Source: Chelydra serpentina
Lineage: Eukaryota; Chordata; Testudines; Chelydridae
DNA: 64,000 bases
Assembly: GCA_037349315.1 (NCBI GenBank)
Contig: JBAIAC010000008.1
Span: forward strand, 32,710,001 to 32,774,000
Reading direction: 5' to 3'
Shown here: one piece after another, positions 8,628 to 21,445 of the stretch
Numbering within the stretch: the first letter of the stretch is position 1
How the letters are laid out: every line of letters starts with the position of its first letter
Notes under the pieces: model-generated
What the model was told of the DNA's origin: nothing
The model's input: the letters and a program-made list of their open reading frames with translations, nothing else
The model's database searches: none
Program-made: the position numbers and the translations under genes

Positions 8628-10668
8628 TAATGCAAATTTAGATACTGATTTTCAAATGACGGGTCACACACACTAAAATTCATGAACCTTTTCATGTTTT
8701 CACAGACACCCCGATATGCACAGATATTCCTGAGACACACTTGCCATAGACATACTTGTGAGCAAAAAACAGAACAAACAAAAATCATGCAAAGCTGATC
8801 CACTTCTTTTTTGTTTATGCAGTTTGTGAGCACTGTAATTTTGGAACAAAGTTACCTGGAGTTCAACAACCTGATGGGTAAAGCACCTCTTTTGCACCCA
8901 CACTCTGCAAAGTGGAGGTGTGGCCATCCATTCTGATGAAGCTTGTTCTGTCTATTTCCACAAGCTCTTTTCTAAAGCAAAGTGCCAAATGTGCCTCAAA
9001 AACCAATGTGCAAAAGGGGTGGCAACCTCATCCCATCAAAATTAACCAATTAATACAAACATGTAGAGGTTCCATTTCTGAACATTTGCTTCCTCTTTAG
9101 AGGCCTACGCTGTGTTACTAAAATAATGTTGTGCTCTCATTAGAGCCTTGAAACTCACTAAAAATAATTGTTTTAGTTTAAATACATTCCATTTCTGCCA
9201 GCCTTTTTGGAATGTAGTTGATGCTTATTTTATAATTTTTAAAATACTGTTTTTTTCAGATCACCATCACCAGCTGCTGCCTTTTACCCACTTTTCACAA
9301 TCCAAAACTCCAACCTAGGCCTCAGGAGTGTCTCACATCACTCAAGAGCCGCAATTTCAACGAATGAAAGAAAGACATTAGTGAGGCTCAAAGACAGTCT
9401 TATCCAAACCCCATCTCCCCCCCCACCCGAAACAAAAGCACAGAGGGTACAGTTAAAGTAAGGAGAAATGGGAGGAATGATAAGACTTCCAACGCTGAGT
9501 TGGCATGGATAGATGTTCAAGGCAGGTTATATTTAGTTGGATGAGGAGAATATGGGTTTGCAAGAGGATCACCATCATTCTTCTTGCCATTTTCATTTAG
9601 CAAGATAGCCTGATAAAGGAAACTTCTATATGTAGATATACCAGTATAATCTGACCATTCTCCTCTCACTTCATGTATGTTTTACAGAAGTGTACCACCA
9701 CTGATCTCACTTGAATGCCTCTGATTTCACAGGCAAAATGTTGTCAGAAGCCCTTATTTTCTTGTTCCAGCCTGCATTTAAGATAACACTTTTGTTCTTT
9801 TTTGCAGCACACATTGACTCAGAATCTCCCACTTTGTTCTAGATGATTTTTAATAGGCAAGGAGGCCATACCAATTTTCTAGTTACTTTTATTACCTCAA
9901 TTTGCATATCATCATTCACTGAACTGTAAAAGCAGCATTATGATTCTCAGGTAAGCGACAGATGAAAAATCATGATGAACCATAGATAAGATCAGGAATC
10001 AGATCACCTTTCTTAGCTCTCCCTACTGTAATTAGAACATGTCACTGTCCTGAAATTGGGTAACTGGAGAGCCATGCCATTCTGTACCATCTTAATGTGA
10101 AAATAAGGTTTCCTACTGCTTAGTATCTGATCAAAAAGCACAGACCAATACCAGTGCAGCAGAAGAGGCTCAGGAGCACATTCTACTGGAGCTGTTCCAG
10201 TTGTGAATAATACTGATCAGAGACAGTGTCCTAATACTGTATTGTCCTGATGAAAAAGCCTGCAGTTATCTAGTGACTTACATGTCATGCAAGTTTGACT
10301 CTTCTGTGAAACTGCCAGCTTTTTTCATGAACTTTGTACCACTTTTGCTAGCCCCCATCCAAACATCACAGCTAGTTCTTTTCTTTCTTAAGTGATGGAA
10401 CTGAACCTTCAGATCAGAATACTTCCTAAACCTTGGATGAGTTTGCGACAGTCCCCACTCCTGCAACCAGATCCTCATTGACAGACCTGTCCTGTACAGA
10501 AAGCAATTGGGTCTGCCTAAATGGATCTGATTTCAGGTTGGGGCCATTGTTTGTGATAATTTATTTTCTCTTTTATTTTTCTTTCCCACAACCTCAACAT
10601 ATTACCTAATAAGCGGCACTATCTATACCGCTTCATTTGAGAGACATTTTAATACAGTGTTAATCTCA
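8628..10668. other. no gene seen
   Basis: About 2 kb of AT-rich sequence with no family I can name and only short, unconvincing frames. Confidence 0.5.
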
Positions 10669-10990
10669 GATTATGTCTACGCTACGAGCTAGGGGTATGA
10701 TTCCCATGCTCGTGTATACACCTTGCGCTAGCTCTTATCAAGCTAGCACAAATATAAATAGCAGTGTAGCCATGGGTAGTGAAAGCGGAGGCAGGGCTGA
10801 GCTGTGTGGAGTACAAACCTGCCTGAAACCGGTGGATATGTACTCAGATCGGCTCAGCCATGCCTCTGCTGTTGCTATCCATGCAACCATGGCTATGCTG
10901 CTATTCATGCTCGTGCTAGCTCAATGACAGCTCGCGCGTGTACGTGAGCAGGCAAATCACACCCCTACTTTGTAGTGTAGACATAGGATA
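10669..10990. mobile_element. fold-back MITE, ~320 bp
   Basis: The left end (TTATGTCTACGCTAC) and the reverse complement of the right end (CTATGTCTACACTAC) match. Similarity continues inward through AGCTAGCACAAATATAAATA and the TAGCAGTGTAGCCATGG segment, so almost the whole element is an imperfect palindrome. Such TGTCTACACT-ended palindromes are typical Harbinger-like MITEs. A clean 3-bp target duplication was not evident. The frame 10673-10927 lies entirely inside it and is not a gene. Confidence 0.7.
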
Positions 10991-11869
10991 AGTGGAATTT
11001 GGTTACAAATAACAAAGTGTATAAGCAACTGAAAATTTGTATGCATTGTTCTGTTTTCCCTGATATTTTATTAGCATGCTCAGATTGCAGCTCTTTAGAT
11101 ATATGCATAGTCATACAAATCTCTCTGGTGAGACATATTCTGTGCTTGTTTGAAAACAGAAACAAAAAGGAAGAAAAGAAGCACATCCCATAATTCCAGA
11201 ATACCTAAAAGGAAATTAACCACAGGTTGTGTGTAGGCAGAAGTCCCGGGCGGGAAAAAGGATAAAGGGGGGGCATACATTGGAGAGCGCCCACAGGGAG
11301 AAGAAATAGCGAGTCAGATTTTTTTTCTAAACGTGTCAATGACACTTGTCTCAACCAAGGGCAAAGTGAATGATAAGTGGGACACTTAAAAGTCAATCTG
11401 ATTTTCAGTTGTGTGACTACACAAAAGCTGAAAAATGGAGCAAAAGGCCTGAAAAACCCTGGGCCAGAGTTTAAATGAATGATTGTAGGAAGAAAGAGCC
11501 AATTGGCTTGTATCTCTCTGGCTGGCCAATAGCAACAGGACTCTCAAGGGAAGAGGGGCCTATGTATGTATACACTCCCCTTTTATCCAAAAGCTGTCCA
11601 CAGCTTGCAGAGCCAATCAAGTTTCCCCTCTGTGAAATTGGTTTGTGGCATTTTTAAAGGGACACATGATTATTTCATGATCATGTAACTTAGAAATGAC
11701 TGAGTGGGTTAGGTCTTCATGAAAAAAAAAAGTTCACCTTTGGACTGTGAATAATCAGGACAAATTTGAGTCTAAAATAGTTTTTCTGAGAGAATTATGA
11801 AGGAATGAAGACAGGAGTGTAGCAGGGTGAGGGCCAAAAGAGACACAAGTTTGAATATGTCACCCTCTC
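10991..11869. other. no gene seen
   Basis: No recognised repeat or coding region. It includes a purine-rich stretch near 11240-11300. Confidence 0.5.
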
Positions 11870-11877
11870 CCCAGTTT

Positions 11878-12163
11878 CAGTAGCGTAGCCAGGGGGGGAG
11901 CAGGGGGAGCAGCCGCTCCCCCTTGAGCAGAAGCGGTGGAAGCGGCGCCTTTTTTTAGGAGCACTAAAAAAAGGTGCCGCTTCTTGCACTCACCCGGCGG
12001 CGCTCCGGGTCTTCGGCGGCATTTTGGCGGCGGGTATCACCGAAGACCCGGAGTGAGCCACCGAAGTGCCGCCTAAGACCCGGAGCGCCGCCGGGTGAGT
12101 ACAGGGGGAGGCGCCTTTTTATAGCGCTGCTCCCCCTGCGCTCCGGACCTGGCTGCGCTACTG
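11878..12163. mobile_element. GC-rich hAT MITE with perfect TSD
   Basis: The 286-bp element starts CAGTAGCGTAGCCAGG and ends with the reverse complement of CAGTAGCGCAGCCAGG. The 8-bp flank CCCAGTTT is identical on both sides (11870-11877 and 12164-12171). The interior is strongly GC-rich and self-complementary: CCCGGCGGCGCTCCGGGTCT near 11995 is mirrored by AGACCCGGAGCGCCGCCGGG near 12074. It is non-coding; the open frames across it result from high GC content. Confidence 0.9.
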
Positions 12164-12171
12164 CCCAGTTT

Positions 12172-12549
12172 ACTAGCAAGTATTCCGGTTTAAATCAATC
12201 TGACATCAACTTGACAAAAGCCTCTAGAGGGCGATTTCTTCCATTCAGGTTTACAGAGAATAAACTCAAAAGTACAGAGTAAAAACAAATTATAAACAAT
12301 ACAGGGCAGAACCTGTGTTTCCTTAGAGCTGACTACATCACAAGTCCCTGTTTATCCCCTCTAGGAGTAGCATCCTTTCGCTTTAAGGTGTTTAGCCTAA
12401 ATAGGTTCAACTGAACTTAATTAGCTTCCAGTGCTTACCTCAGCAGCCCCTGAATTCTGTCATTTCTAGGTTTTACAGCCTTTCCTCTAAGCACTGAAAG
12501 GAACCTGTTTTTCTGAGGGGCTGATAGCCCCATCCTCTCTGCTCCATTC
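12172..12549. other. no gene between two MITEs
   Basis: Sequence of ordinary composition. It may be part of an older repeat but I recognise nothing specific. Confidence 0.45.
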
Positions 12550-12557
12550 CTCTTGAC

Positions 12558-12943
12558 CATAGGCGCTGACTCCATGGGTGCTCCGGGGCTGGAGCACCCA
12601 CGGGGAAAAATTGGTGGGTGCAGAGCACCCACCGGCAGCTCCTCGCCATTCCCGGGGCCCGCGCCCAGCTCCCCGCCAGTCCCGGGACCCGCGGCAAGCT
12701 CACCTCAGCACCGGGAGATGTTGTGGGGCCCCGCCCCTCGACGCTGGGTGATGTTGCGTCGGGGGCGGGGCCCTGCAACATCACCCGGCGTCGGGGGCAG
12801 TGCCCCGCAACGTCACCCGGCGTTGGGGGCGGGGCCCCGCAACGTCACCCAGCGTCGGGGGCGGGGCCCGGCGTCGGGGTGGGGCCCCGCCCCTGACGCC
12901 GCGCATCAGCCCCCACCGGCGCCACCGGAAGTCGGCGCCTATG
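12558..12943. mobile_element. GC-rich hAT MITE with minisatellite
   Basis: The left end CATAGGCGCTGACTCCATGG and the right end (reverse complement CATAGGCGCCGACTTCCGG) are inverted repeats. Flanks CTCTTGAC (12550-12557) and TTCTTGAC (12944-12951) are an 8-bp duplication with one mismatch. The inner part has expanded into a GC-rich minisatellite. A second member of the family, without that expansion, lies at 44481-44782. Overlapping long frames (12473-13027, both strands) are not genes. Confidence 0.85.
12761..12895. repeat. 32-bp GC-rich minisatellite
   Basis: Three full units in strict 32-bp phase (12761-12792, 12793-12824, 12825-12856), each beginning GGGGGC and containing CAACRTCACCC. A partial, shorter unit follows. 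Upstream (about 12718-12757) the same motif appears inverted, so the array can fold. Several CpG sites per unit survive. Confidence 0.85.
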
Positions 12944-12951
12944 TTCTTGAC

Positions 12952-13790
12952 TGTTAGTCCTTGGCTTTTTCTATTGCTGGATTGCCTGCTTGATGCAATG
13001 TGCCTCTGTGGGTGGTTCTTGGCCTGAGGGAAGAATAAGGAACCAGCAGCTGGAGGTGCTGGGTGACATCAAGAGCACACACCAGGTGAGAAGGGCAGAC
13101 TCCTGACAGGAGAGAGGGTGAGAGTCAGGACTTTCAGTGCCCTAGAGTCTTGATACAACCCTGTTTCCTAGTGGTGAGAAACCCTGCCACCTCCCTGGTC
13201 ACCCCAAACCCTGAAAGTTGACAGTGGCATGGTGCCATTTACCAGGAACGTACCCAGTTTTCAAAGGTGAAAATACAGCAACAGTAACTCTGATCTCAAT
13301 AACAGAGATGCTCAAACTGGAGTTATACAGGATATTCCCTGTGAAGGTCTCACTGTGCTCTGCTAGTTGACCTTTTCTCTAGTTCTTCATCAAATTCCTG
13401 CAAACACGTTTCTGTTTCATTTACCTTACACAGTGAGTAGGCATGGCTTATCTCTCTTGCTCTACCCATTGACTTATTGGTATCTGTTCTGCTATTGACT
13501 TTCAGACTCTGTTGTCTTTAGCATTTTCCACTTTTTCAGTTCTAATTTTAGCCTTCAGGTTTAATCCTTATCTGCTAAGAGGACATCCCCATCATTAAGT
13601 TTTCTAATTCTATAAGTCTCCCTCTATAAATGTCTGTTTTAGCTGTCTCTTAAATGACTTTAACGCATTATTAGAACACTAAAGTACACAAAAGAAATAC
13701 TACCTATTGAATCACATTTGCACCTAGATGCTTTGTTGTCCTGCTTTTATCCTCTCTTCTGACCTCTTTGATCTGTTTGTTGTTGTCTTT
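12952..13790. other. no gene seen
   Basis: No recognised coding sequence or repeat family. Confidence 0.45.
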
Positions 13791-13794
13791 GAGA

Positions 13795-14073
13795 GACAAG
13801 GTGGGTGAGCTAATATCTGTTATTGGACCGGCTTCCGTTGGTGAGAGAGACAAGCTTTCGAGCTTATATGGCACTCTTTTTCGGTATTAGTAACAGGGGT
13901 GCTAAAGGGTCACTTCACCCTGAATAGACCCTTAGATTAGAAAATGTGCTAACTACTTATAGTAAACTATCTGTTTTATCATGTATTTAGCTATGACACT
14001 TTGAGTCCCTTTCCCAGACCTGAAGAAGAACTCTGTGTTGGTCCTATAAAAGATATTACCTCACCCTCCTTAT
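13795..14073. repeat. inverted pair of a retroelement end
   Basis: ACAAGGTGGGTGAGCTAATA (13797 onward, plus) reappears inverted as GATATTACCTCACCCTCCTT (about 14052-14071). The right, minus-oriented copy is about 200 bp and includes TTCCCAGACCTGAAGAAGAA. The left, plus-oriented copy is about 90 bp and retains GGTGAGAGAGACAAGCTTTC, deleted from the right copy. This is a common turtle interspersed repeat end. The inverted arrangement resembles Penelope-like insertions, but no coding domain is present to prove it. Confidence 0.55.
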
Positions 14074-14174
14074 CTTTTTATTAGCAAAAGATAAGTCAAA
14101 GAAGTGTGTTTTGATTTTAGTTCTGAAAGTAGTGAAGTCAGTGCTCACCACTACCACCAAGGAGATGGTCAGGG

Positions 14175-14269
14175 TGCATCATGAGATATGTAGTCCAAAC
14201 TGGGAGCCCCACCGATAGAGGAGACTAGGGACATACAATATTTAAACTACAATCCCCATGGAGTAATGC
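14175..14269. repeat. short inverted repeat, possible MITE
   Basis: GCATCATGAGATATGTAGT at the left is roughly mirrored by ACTACAATCCCCATGGAGTA at the right. About 95 bp, diverged, family unknown. Confidence 0.35.
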
Positions 14270-14275
14270 ATTGGC

Positions 14276-17200
14276 ATTTCAGAATCAAAATATCTTGTTT
14301 TATGTCTAAAATATTTAACTTTTTTTTCTAAAAAGTCCAAATTTTCTGCAGGAAAATTTTTTACATATAGTTCTAGTGTGGGGTGTTTTTCAGACAGGGA
14401 TCAACATATATGCAAAGTGTTCAGGTGAATGACTGGCACCACTCTTGTTGGTGTTATTTATTTTGTTTTATATATATATAAAATGATCCCATTGTTAATT
14501 CTTGATCTAACTCTCATTCACCAGCCTCTCTTCTTGCATCCTTCCCACACTTCCTTACCTAAACTTTGCCTCTTTCCTCTGCACGAGTGAGATTAGACAC
14601 TCAAAAATGTCACTCCTGATATCGTAAGAGACATCGTATGGGGTTGTGTTTCCTGCTGGCTGCTCCACAGCTGCAGGCTCAGTCTCTGAGCTTCTGGCGC
14701 CTTGCCCCATCCAGGAGAGATGTGAGTGCTGCCCAAAGTCTACCTATCTAATGTAACTAATTTCATTTGACTCTTAAAATTTTGGAGTTCGAGGTTAGCT
14801 CATGTTTTCTGTTACCAAGGAATAGAATAGGGACTTGCTATCAGTTTTCATATAGCAGAATGTTGAGGAACAAATAGCAGTGAGATTATTCAGCATTCAC
14901 CTAAAACTCAGCCAAGCGTAGACTTGTAAATCAGAAGCAAAGTTTTTTTCCCTCTCCCTCTCTTCCCTTCCGTTTCCCCACCCTTACCCCCCTCCCATCC
15001 CTGAAAATTATTCTCAGAGCACAAAATCAAATGAAGGAAATGTTTTATGCAAAGTACATGTGTCCTTGGGAGAGACAGATGTTTCTGAAGTATCTTTACC
15101 CATCTGCAAATAATTCAATTTTGAATGTGGTAGAAAGAAATAAGATCACTTTACTCAAATCATAATGCACTGACACACTGAGTGTCATCCCAGCAAATGT
15201 AGTTTGAAACAGTTTTTTAAAAGGAAAAATATTCCAGGATGGATATACAGCCAGAATAAATCCTACCTTTGTTTCTCTTGCAGGGGTTAGGAACCTGGAT
15301 GCAGTGGGACCAACATGATGCTATCTGCAGATGAATAGGGGTGGTATTTGCAGAATCTACATTTAGGTATGCAACCACTGTCTTCTACAGAGTGCAACTC
15401 TGTGGGGATGTCTGAGATCAGCAGAACTCTGGGTAGAAAGATGATTGCAGAAGGACAGGTCAGAAGGTCTGTGACTAGGTGACTTATGGGGGGGTTGGAA
15501 TGATTCCAGTCATGGGGCTACTATAGTCCTAAATCTGCAGTATTATTTGAAAAGCAGATCTTTGACACCCTGCCTCCCCAATGTGTTCAGCATGGTGATT
15601 TGCCCGTGTGCTGAACATGGAGTTTGAGTTTGTATTTGCGCTACAAAAAAAGTAAACAACTGATATAGCCAGTGGCTTCTCCTTTTTATTGTATTTCAGA
15701 AACATCTAATTGCAATTGAACTTGTTGCTTATACGTAAAGAAACAGAAGAGATGTGTCCTCACACAACTAGAGGACAGACATGAAATTATAAAATGATCT
15801 CCTGGTACACCATGTAGAAATTAAATTCCATTCATTTGATGAATTAAAGAAATGTCCTGTACTTATGCACAAAGTATTGAGCTCCTCAAGAGGCTCAAGG
15901 AAACCACAGGCAGAATATGCTCCAGAAGATTGTCTGGCATAACTTTGACAAACTGAAAATATAGTCAGGAAGTACATACACCGTATTACATATTGAGTTT
16001 GTGTTGTACTATGTTGTTATTTCACAGATGTAATTTTAACTGTTTTGTATCAGCCGTTGAATACAATTTGTCAACAGAGCAGTATTTTAGTTGAAACTCA
16101 CCAGTGAACATAATTACTTGTTAACATGCAAAGTTGCATATTCTCTTTTCTGGGGATATTCTGCTTCCTCTAGGCAGTTTGCTGTTTTCTCTGGAACTCT
16201 CCATTTAGGGCTAAGATGGATGATTTATACACAGCCCTGCTAAGGGTCATTGCAGAGTCACACCTTTCTTTGAGGGACTCTAAGACCGATTGTACCTCAG
16301 AAAGACCCAATCCTTCCTTGAGCAGCCAAGTGCAGGAGTACTGTGAAGGCTGCATCCTCCTTTAGGGATGATGTGAGCTGCTTCCCCCCTCTGTGTGGCT
16401 AGCTTATTGTGCAGCTGATGCAAAATGGGTTGCAGCCATGTCCCTACTTCTCCCTGTCCTCGGTGTTTAAGGGCCAGGCACAACAAGGGAACAGACTCCT
16501 GTGTGCTCACCTGCCTGCAAGAATTTCAATTGTAAAGAGCTTGTGCCACATGGGATTGGGGGGAGGGGAAGTAGGAGGAGATTCCTTTCTCGCCCCCTTC
16601 CCAGCTCCTCAGTTTTCTTCTATGAGTTAACCATAACCTTAGTAAGCCACAATTCCAGATCAGCATTGGCTTGTTAGGAATGAAGAGGGAAGTGAGTATT
16701 GCCCTTTCCTTGTTTCCAATTTAGTCCTGCTTCCTGTTAAAGAGAGTAACTCCGAACATGATCATCTTTAATTTAGCCCTTACTGCTGTAGAAACTGCCC
16801 TTGGGCAGGGTTTATGTATTCATCTACACAAGCAACATTTCCAGGTGATCTTTAACAGTTTCTGGGCTCTCAAGATAATTGTAAAAAGGGGGACTTGGTG
16901 TAAGTCAATCTACAATGACTGACATGATGGGGCTTGCACTCACCCACCGTGAGTGTGAATTCCTGGTGAAATCCTGGTCCCTTTGAAGTTGGTGGCAAAG
17001 ATCCTATTGATTTCAGTATAATTAGAATTTAACCGAGGAATGTGATATGTTTATATTAAAACTGATTTCTTATTGGCACAAGTTTTCACTTCCTACTCTA
17101 CCTGGTATTTTTATTTATTTTTAAAACCATATTGAACTAGTGCTGCACGAAATATTCACCAAGAAATTCAAAAACCTTTTCATTTCAGGTTATATATGAA

Positions 17201-17470
17201 ATCAGAGTCTTTTCTTTTATTAATTTGAACTCAAATGTGAAAACACCTAAACTATCTCTATATATTTGTACTGCAGCCCATCACTGAAGCACATGAGGAC
17301 CAGCTGGCTCAGATTCATACAAACATGGTTCATTTTTCTCTCTTTGACTAAGTCAGATGCTGTCATGTACATTAGTGGTTCTTGGTATCATTACTGCATT
17401 TTATATCAGCACAGTTGGAATCAGCAGTTGTTCAGAACCAGTTAAGACTTAAATCCCAATACTTAAACAC
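14276..17470. other. no gene seen
   Basis: About 3.2 kb without a supported gene or clear mobile element. The 61-residue minus-strand frame at 16170-16355 is the most protein-like but matches nothing I know. Confidence 0.45.
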
Positions 17471-17575
17471 CAGTTTAGCTCCATGCAGGTGAGCAGTTCC
17501 ACTTGACTTCAGTGGGACTGCTCACATGCCTCAAGTTAATCATGTGCTCAAGTGCTTTGCTGGATTGGGGTCTAA

Positions 17576-20000
17576 TGCAGTGACAGAGGCTGCTGTTGTG
17601 TGGAGTGGAGTTGCAGCTGATGGTGACTACATAGGCAAAATAGCCTAGGCACTGAGCCATAATCCCATTGTGGTACATCAATTACTCCTACTCCCAATTA
17701 CGCCTACATTTTTTACTTAGTTGTAAAAAAATTACACATGCTAAGAGTGGAATTATTAAAGTAGATTTTTTTTTCTAATCCTCACCTGATTTATTCAGCA
17801 AGTAAAGTAACTAAAACATCCATTATTTATTTGTTGGTTGGTTCAGTGACTTTTTCTAATGATAAGGATGTTGGCACATTTTCACATGCATGTTTTTAAT
17901 ATTTTCCTCAGGTTTCATTATAACTGACAATACGGCCCCCACCAAAATGCTCCATTTATATTGTTTTTCTAATGCTTTTGTTTATTTTACATGATTCTTG
18001 TATAATCTATTCTAGGCAGTCTTTTAGACAAAGAAAATTATACTGAGGAAATATAATGCATAATTCTGTTCGGCAGATAAGAATCCACTTGGATTCTTTC
18101 TCTCTCCTCAAATTACTAATATTCCCTAGGAGCTCTGTGGTGAATTGGTCTTTTTCATGTCATTTGTCTTCATTCATTACAGCTGTTATTATAACACGAC
18201 AAAATGTTTTTCAGATTTCATTTTTGGATGATTTCTATCTACGGTGCTGAAATACATCAAGGGCTATAATAATCCAAAACTGATTAGACTTTAAGGTGAG
18301 AAGATGTTAAATGAATAGAGCCTGCATATGTGTGCTAAGATGGTTAATCATTTTGGGGGGAAAAGATGATAGTGGCTGCAAAATATATATATATATATAT
18401 AATTTATTTGGGCATGAAATTTCTTATTTTTTCATCTTACTTATCTGATTGTCATAATTGCCAGATGGATCTATAAATTTACTGAGATTTTCATGGCACT
18501 TGCTGCATGTAATGATCATAAACTGGCTTGCTTTGCTATGGTAACGTAAAGCTAATTGGGTATACAACACTGAACAGATATTTCCAGAATCATTGTACAT
18601 CTAGCGGTTTTTCAGAGTTGCAAATGATGAGGAAAGTTATGGTGGTTATTGATACTGAAAATTAATTAACTGTTTAGGTTCAAATGCTTTGATAATCAAA
18701 TTATACTGGTTCAGTTGTCTGGAATCCGATGTTGAACCACATGACCAGATTTATTAAGAAGCAGAAAGAGATTCTGACTTTAGTGTGGAAATTTCATTCT
18801 ATTATGCCAAGCCTCTAGAACACATTTGTTAATTTTCTTTTGGGGATGGGAAATGAGTATGTGTGTGTGTGTGTGTGGGGGGGGGGTATCAGTGAATAAA
18901 AATATAACTTTTCAGCAAAGGAGTTATCCTGTGACTGTTGTTCTGTTTGCCACTAACAGATGACTAGAACTAATTACAGCATCCACAACATTCATTTTTT
19001 TGTGTAAAATAAATACATTTAATAAATGGTATTTGCTTAACTATTCAATAATATGGTCCTGATTATCTTTCATGGCCCATATTATGGTGGCTCAGTTGTA
19101 CTGGTCGCTGCTGTCATGGATAGAACTGGCTTAGCTGGCTACTGGGGAATTCTTGAGCGGTGAAGAGCTGGAATAGCAGTGATGAGTGGAATATGAGAAC
19201 ATAAATAGAATATTCATCCTTTCCTTATTAACGTATCCTCACTGCATTTCCACATCACCACAGACCTCAGTCTTATCTATCTATCATAATATAAATGGAA
19301 CTGGCATGGCATTTGCTGACCATCACTTTGATGGTTCATTGTGTTTTTCAGTGTGCGTGTGTGCCTTTTTTTGTTTTGTTCTGTTTCTGTTGCGTTTGTC
19401 TCTTCAGTTGTGATCTCTTCAGAACAGTGGCTGCATGACAGTGTCCTCCCAAGAGGTCCCTCCATGCTGAGGGGAAAAGAGTTCTCACTCAGCTTTCACT
19501 AGGGATCTATGGTCCTGGGCCCTGATCAAAGGCAGCAATCAGGATCTGACCCTGGAAACTTCTCCTACGCCTTCCCAAGAAAACATGAGTTCCCTGTCTC
19601 TTTAAGAATGGTCTCTAAGAAAGAGTTTCCGTTTTCTCTCCTCTGGGTGGAGATCATGGCTAGCAAAATTAAACTTAGATTCTGATCTGCCTCCCCGCAG
19701 GGGTGAATTGCAAAACCTCTTGGGAAAATATCAGGTAAACTTCTCATCTCAGCAACAGGCCCTTTACACTGGTTAAAAGGATCAGAACAGTATAAAGGGG
19801 ACCTAAAATCTCCAGCTGTGACCAAGGGAAAAATGTCGCCACTGTGGAATAGTACCACAAGAATGCCTTCTGAGAACCTCTACATAGGCCCCAGTGTAGG
19901 GGTTGTGCCAGGATGGGAGGGGTGTGTCAAAGGACCAGGCTGCAGCATGAAACAGGACAGTTTCAGAAATGTTCCATAACTTAGACACACCTTCAGAGAT
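17576..20000. other. AT-rich, simple repeats only
   Basis: No gene seen. It holds an (AT)n tract at 18383-18401 and a (GT)8 tract followed by ten G residues at 18861-18886. Confidence 0.5.
18861..18886 (+). repeat. (GT)n plus poly-G microsatellite
   Basis: Eight GT units run straight into ten G residues. Confidence 0.9.
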
Positions 20001-20003
20001 GTC

Positions 20004-20158
20004 TAAAGTCTTGCCTTTGCTGCAAAAAAACCAAGTGATCTTAATTTGGGTTAGCTAATCTGGGTTAAAATACCAGTGAAGTCAAAGCAATTTAGCTTTT
20101 AAATCAAGTTAGCTAGCCCAAGTTAAGAACATTTTTTTTTCAGTGAAGACATACCCTA
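20004..20158. mobile_element. small palindromic MITE
   Basis: GTCTTGCCTTTGCTG at the left is mirrored by CAGTGAAGACATACCCTA at the right. Inside, TTGGGTTAGCTAATCTGGGT pairs with AAGTTAGCTAGCCCAAGTTA. About 155 bp, with a Harbinger-like GACATACCC end. The target duplication is not clear. Confidence 0.6.
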
Positions 20159-20331
20159 GGTACAAAGATGGCTGTGAGCAGCCCAGGATTGGCAGGCTGA
20201 TCCCTTAATTTTCATCCAGTAAGATCTATAGCTTCCTTATGGCAGGTGACACTTCTCAGGAGAGTTCTGCTGGTAAACTTAAAAGCCCCTACTTATGTCC
20301 TGTCCCCGGGGAAAATATCTAATATACCTAT

Positions 20332-21440
20332 TGTGACGGGTTGGGGCCACAGAGACCTGCTTGGTGCTGCCATCTGGTGTGCCAAGGCTACTTCTGCCCC
20401 TGCTTCCAGGCCTTTTCCAGCTTGGGACTCCCGAATCCTGTCTGTTTTGAGCCAGATTCCACTGATCTGCTGCAAACACAGACCCAGGTCCGAACCAAGT
20501 CCACTCAGCACTGTAAGGCCCCTGGAAGCGCTCTTGCCTTTGACACCCAGCTGCTCAACTCCAAGGAGGTTCAAACCCTTAATACATCCATTTTACCCTG
20601 TATAAAGCTTATACAGGGTAAACTCATAAATAGTTTGCCTTCTATTTCAAAGATAGAAAGACATGCACAACTGTTTGCCTTCCCCCAGGTAACAACTCAA
20701 CTCCAGGAAACTTAATAAGTAAAAAGTGATTTTAATAAGTACAGAAAATGGGATTTAAGTGATTTCAAGTAGTGACAGACAAAACAAAGTGAATTACTGA
20801 ATAAAATAAAATAGAACACGCAGTTCTATGTCTAATCACCCTGTGTACAGATAAACCCCTCACTAGGTCCAGTAAACAGGCTGTCTTCCTTCTAGCCTGG
20901 GTCCAGCAATCACTCACCCCCCTAATGTCTTTGTCCTTTGTTCAGTCTCTTTCAGGTCTCCTTGTGGGGTGGAGAGCTTCTTCCTTTAGCCAGCTGAAGA
21001 CAAAATGGAGGGGTTTCCTCGGGGTTTAAATAGATTTTCTCCTCTGGGTGGACACCCCTCCCTCTCCCTGTGTAGCATCCAGTTACCAAATGGAGTTGGG
21101 GTCACATGGACCAGTCACCTGTCCCTGCACAACTCAGTTCCAGACCAGCCACATTCCTGGCAAAGTTCAGATGTGGATTGGTGACTGCAAGTTCTATTGT
21201 CTGTTAAGTGCTTCTTGATTGGGCATTTAACCTGCACATTCCTTTCTCAAGAAATACAACCAATATTCATAACTTCAACTACAACAATGATACATGCATA
21301 CAAACAGGAGGAATAAATTCAGTAGGTCATAACTTTCACAGAGATATGTTACATGGCACATGTAGCATAAAACATATTCTAGTTACATATATACATTTAT
21401 AAGCATCTCCCCATAAAGTTTTATGGGGAACACCGTCACA
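20332..21440 (-). mobile_element. solo LTR, 1.1 kb, with 5-bp TSD
   Basis: Starts TGTGACGGG and ends CCGTCACA, giving the TG...CA ends and short inverted repeat of a long terminal repeat. It is flanked by CCTAT on both sides (20327-20331 and 21441-21445). Orientation is minus: read that way, a TATA-like TATTTAAACC lies near 21033. No gag-pol or second LTR is adjacent, so this is a solo LTR left by recombination. A related LTR lies at 34429-35558 in the same orientation. The 5-bp duplication fits several LTR groups, so the retroelement class is left open. The 119- and 124-residue frames at its left end are not supported as genes. Confidence 0.82.
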
Positions 21441-21445
21441 CCTAT

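Noticed and set aside
12473..13027. Overlapping open frames of 75-134 codons on both strands
   Set aside because: They lie in a GC-rich MITE and its minisatellite. Composition suppresses stops, and there is no domain or codon structure.
16170..16355. Small minus-strand gene of 61 codons
   Set aside because: The sequence looks protein-like but has no known domain, no promoter or splice context and no repeat parent that I recognise.
20246..20715. Frames of 119 and 124 codons near 20.3 kb
   Set aside because: They cross the boundary of the solo LTR and its target duplication, which a genuine gene would not respect.
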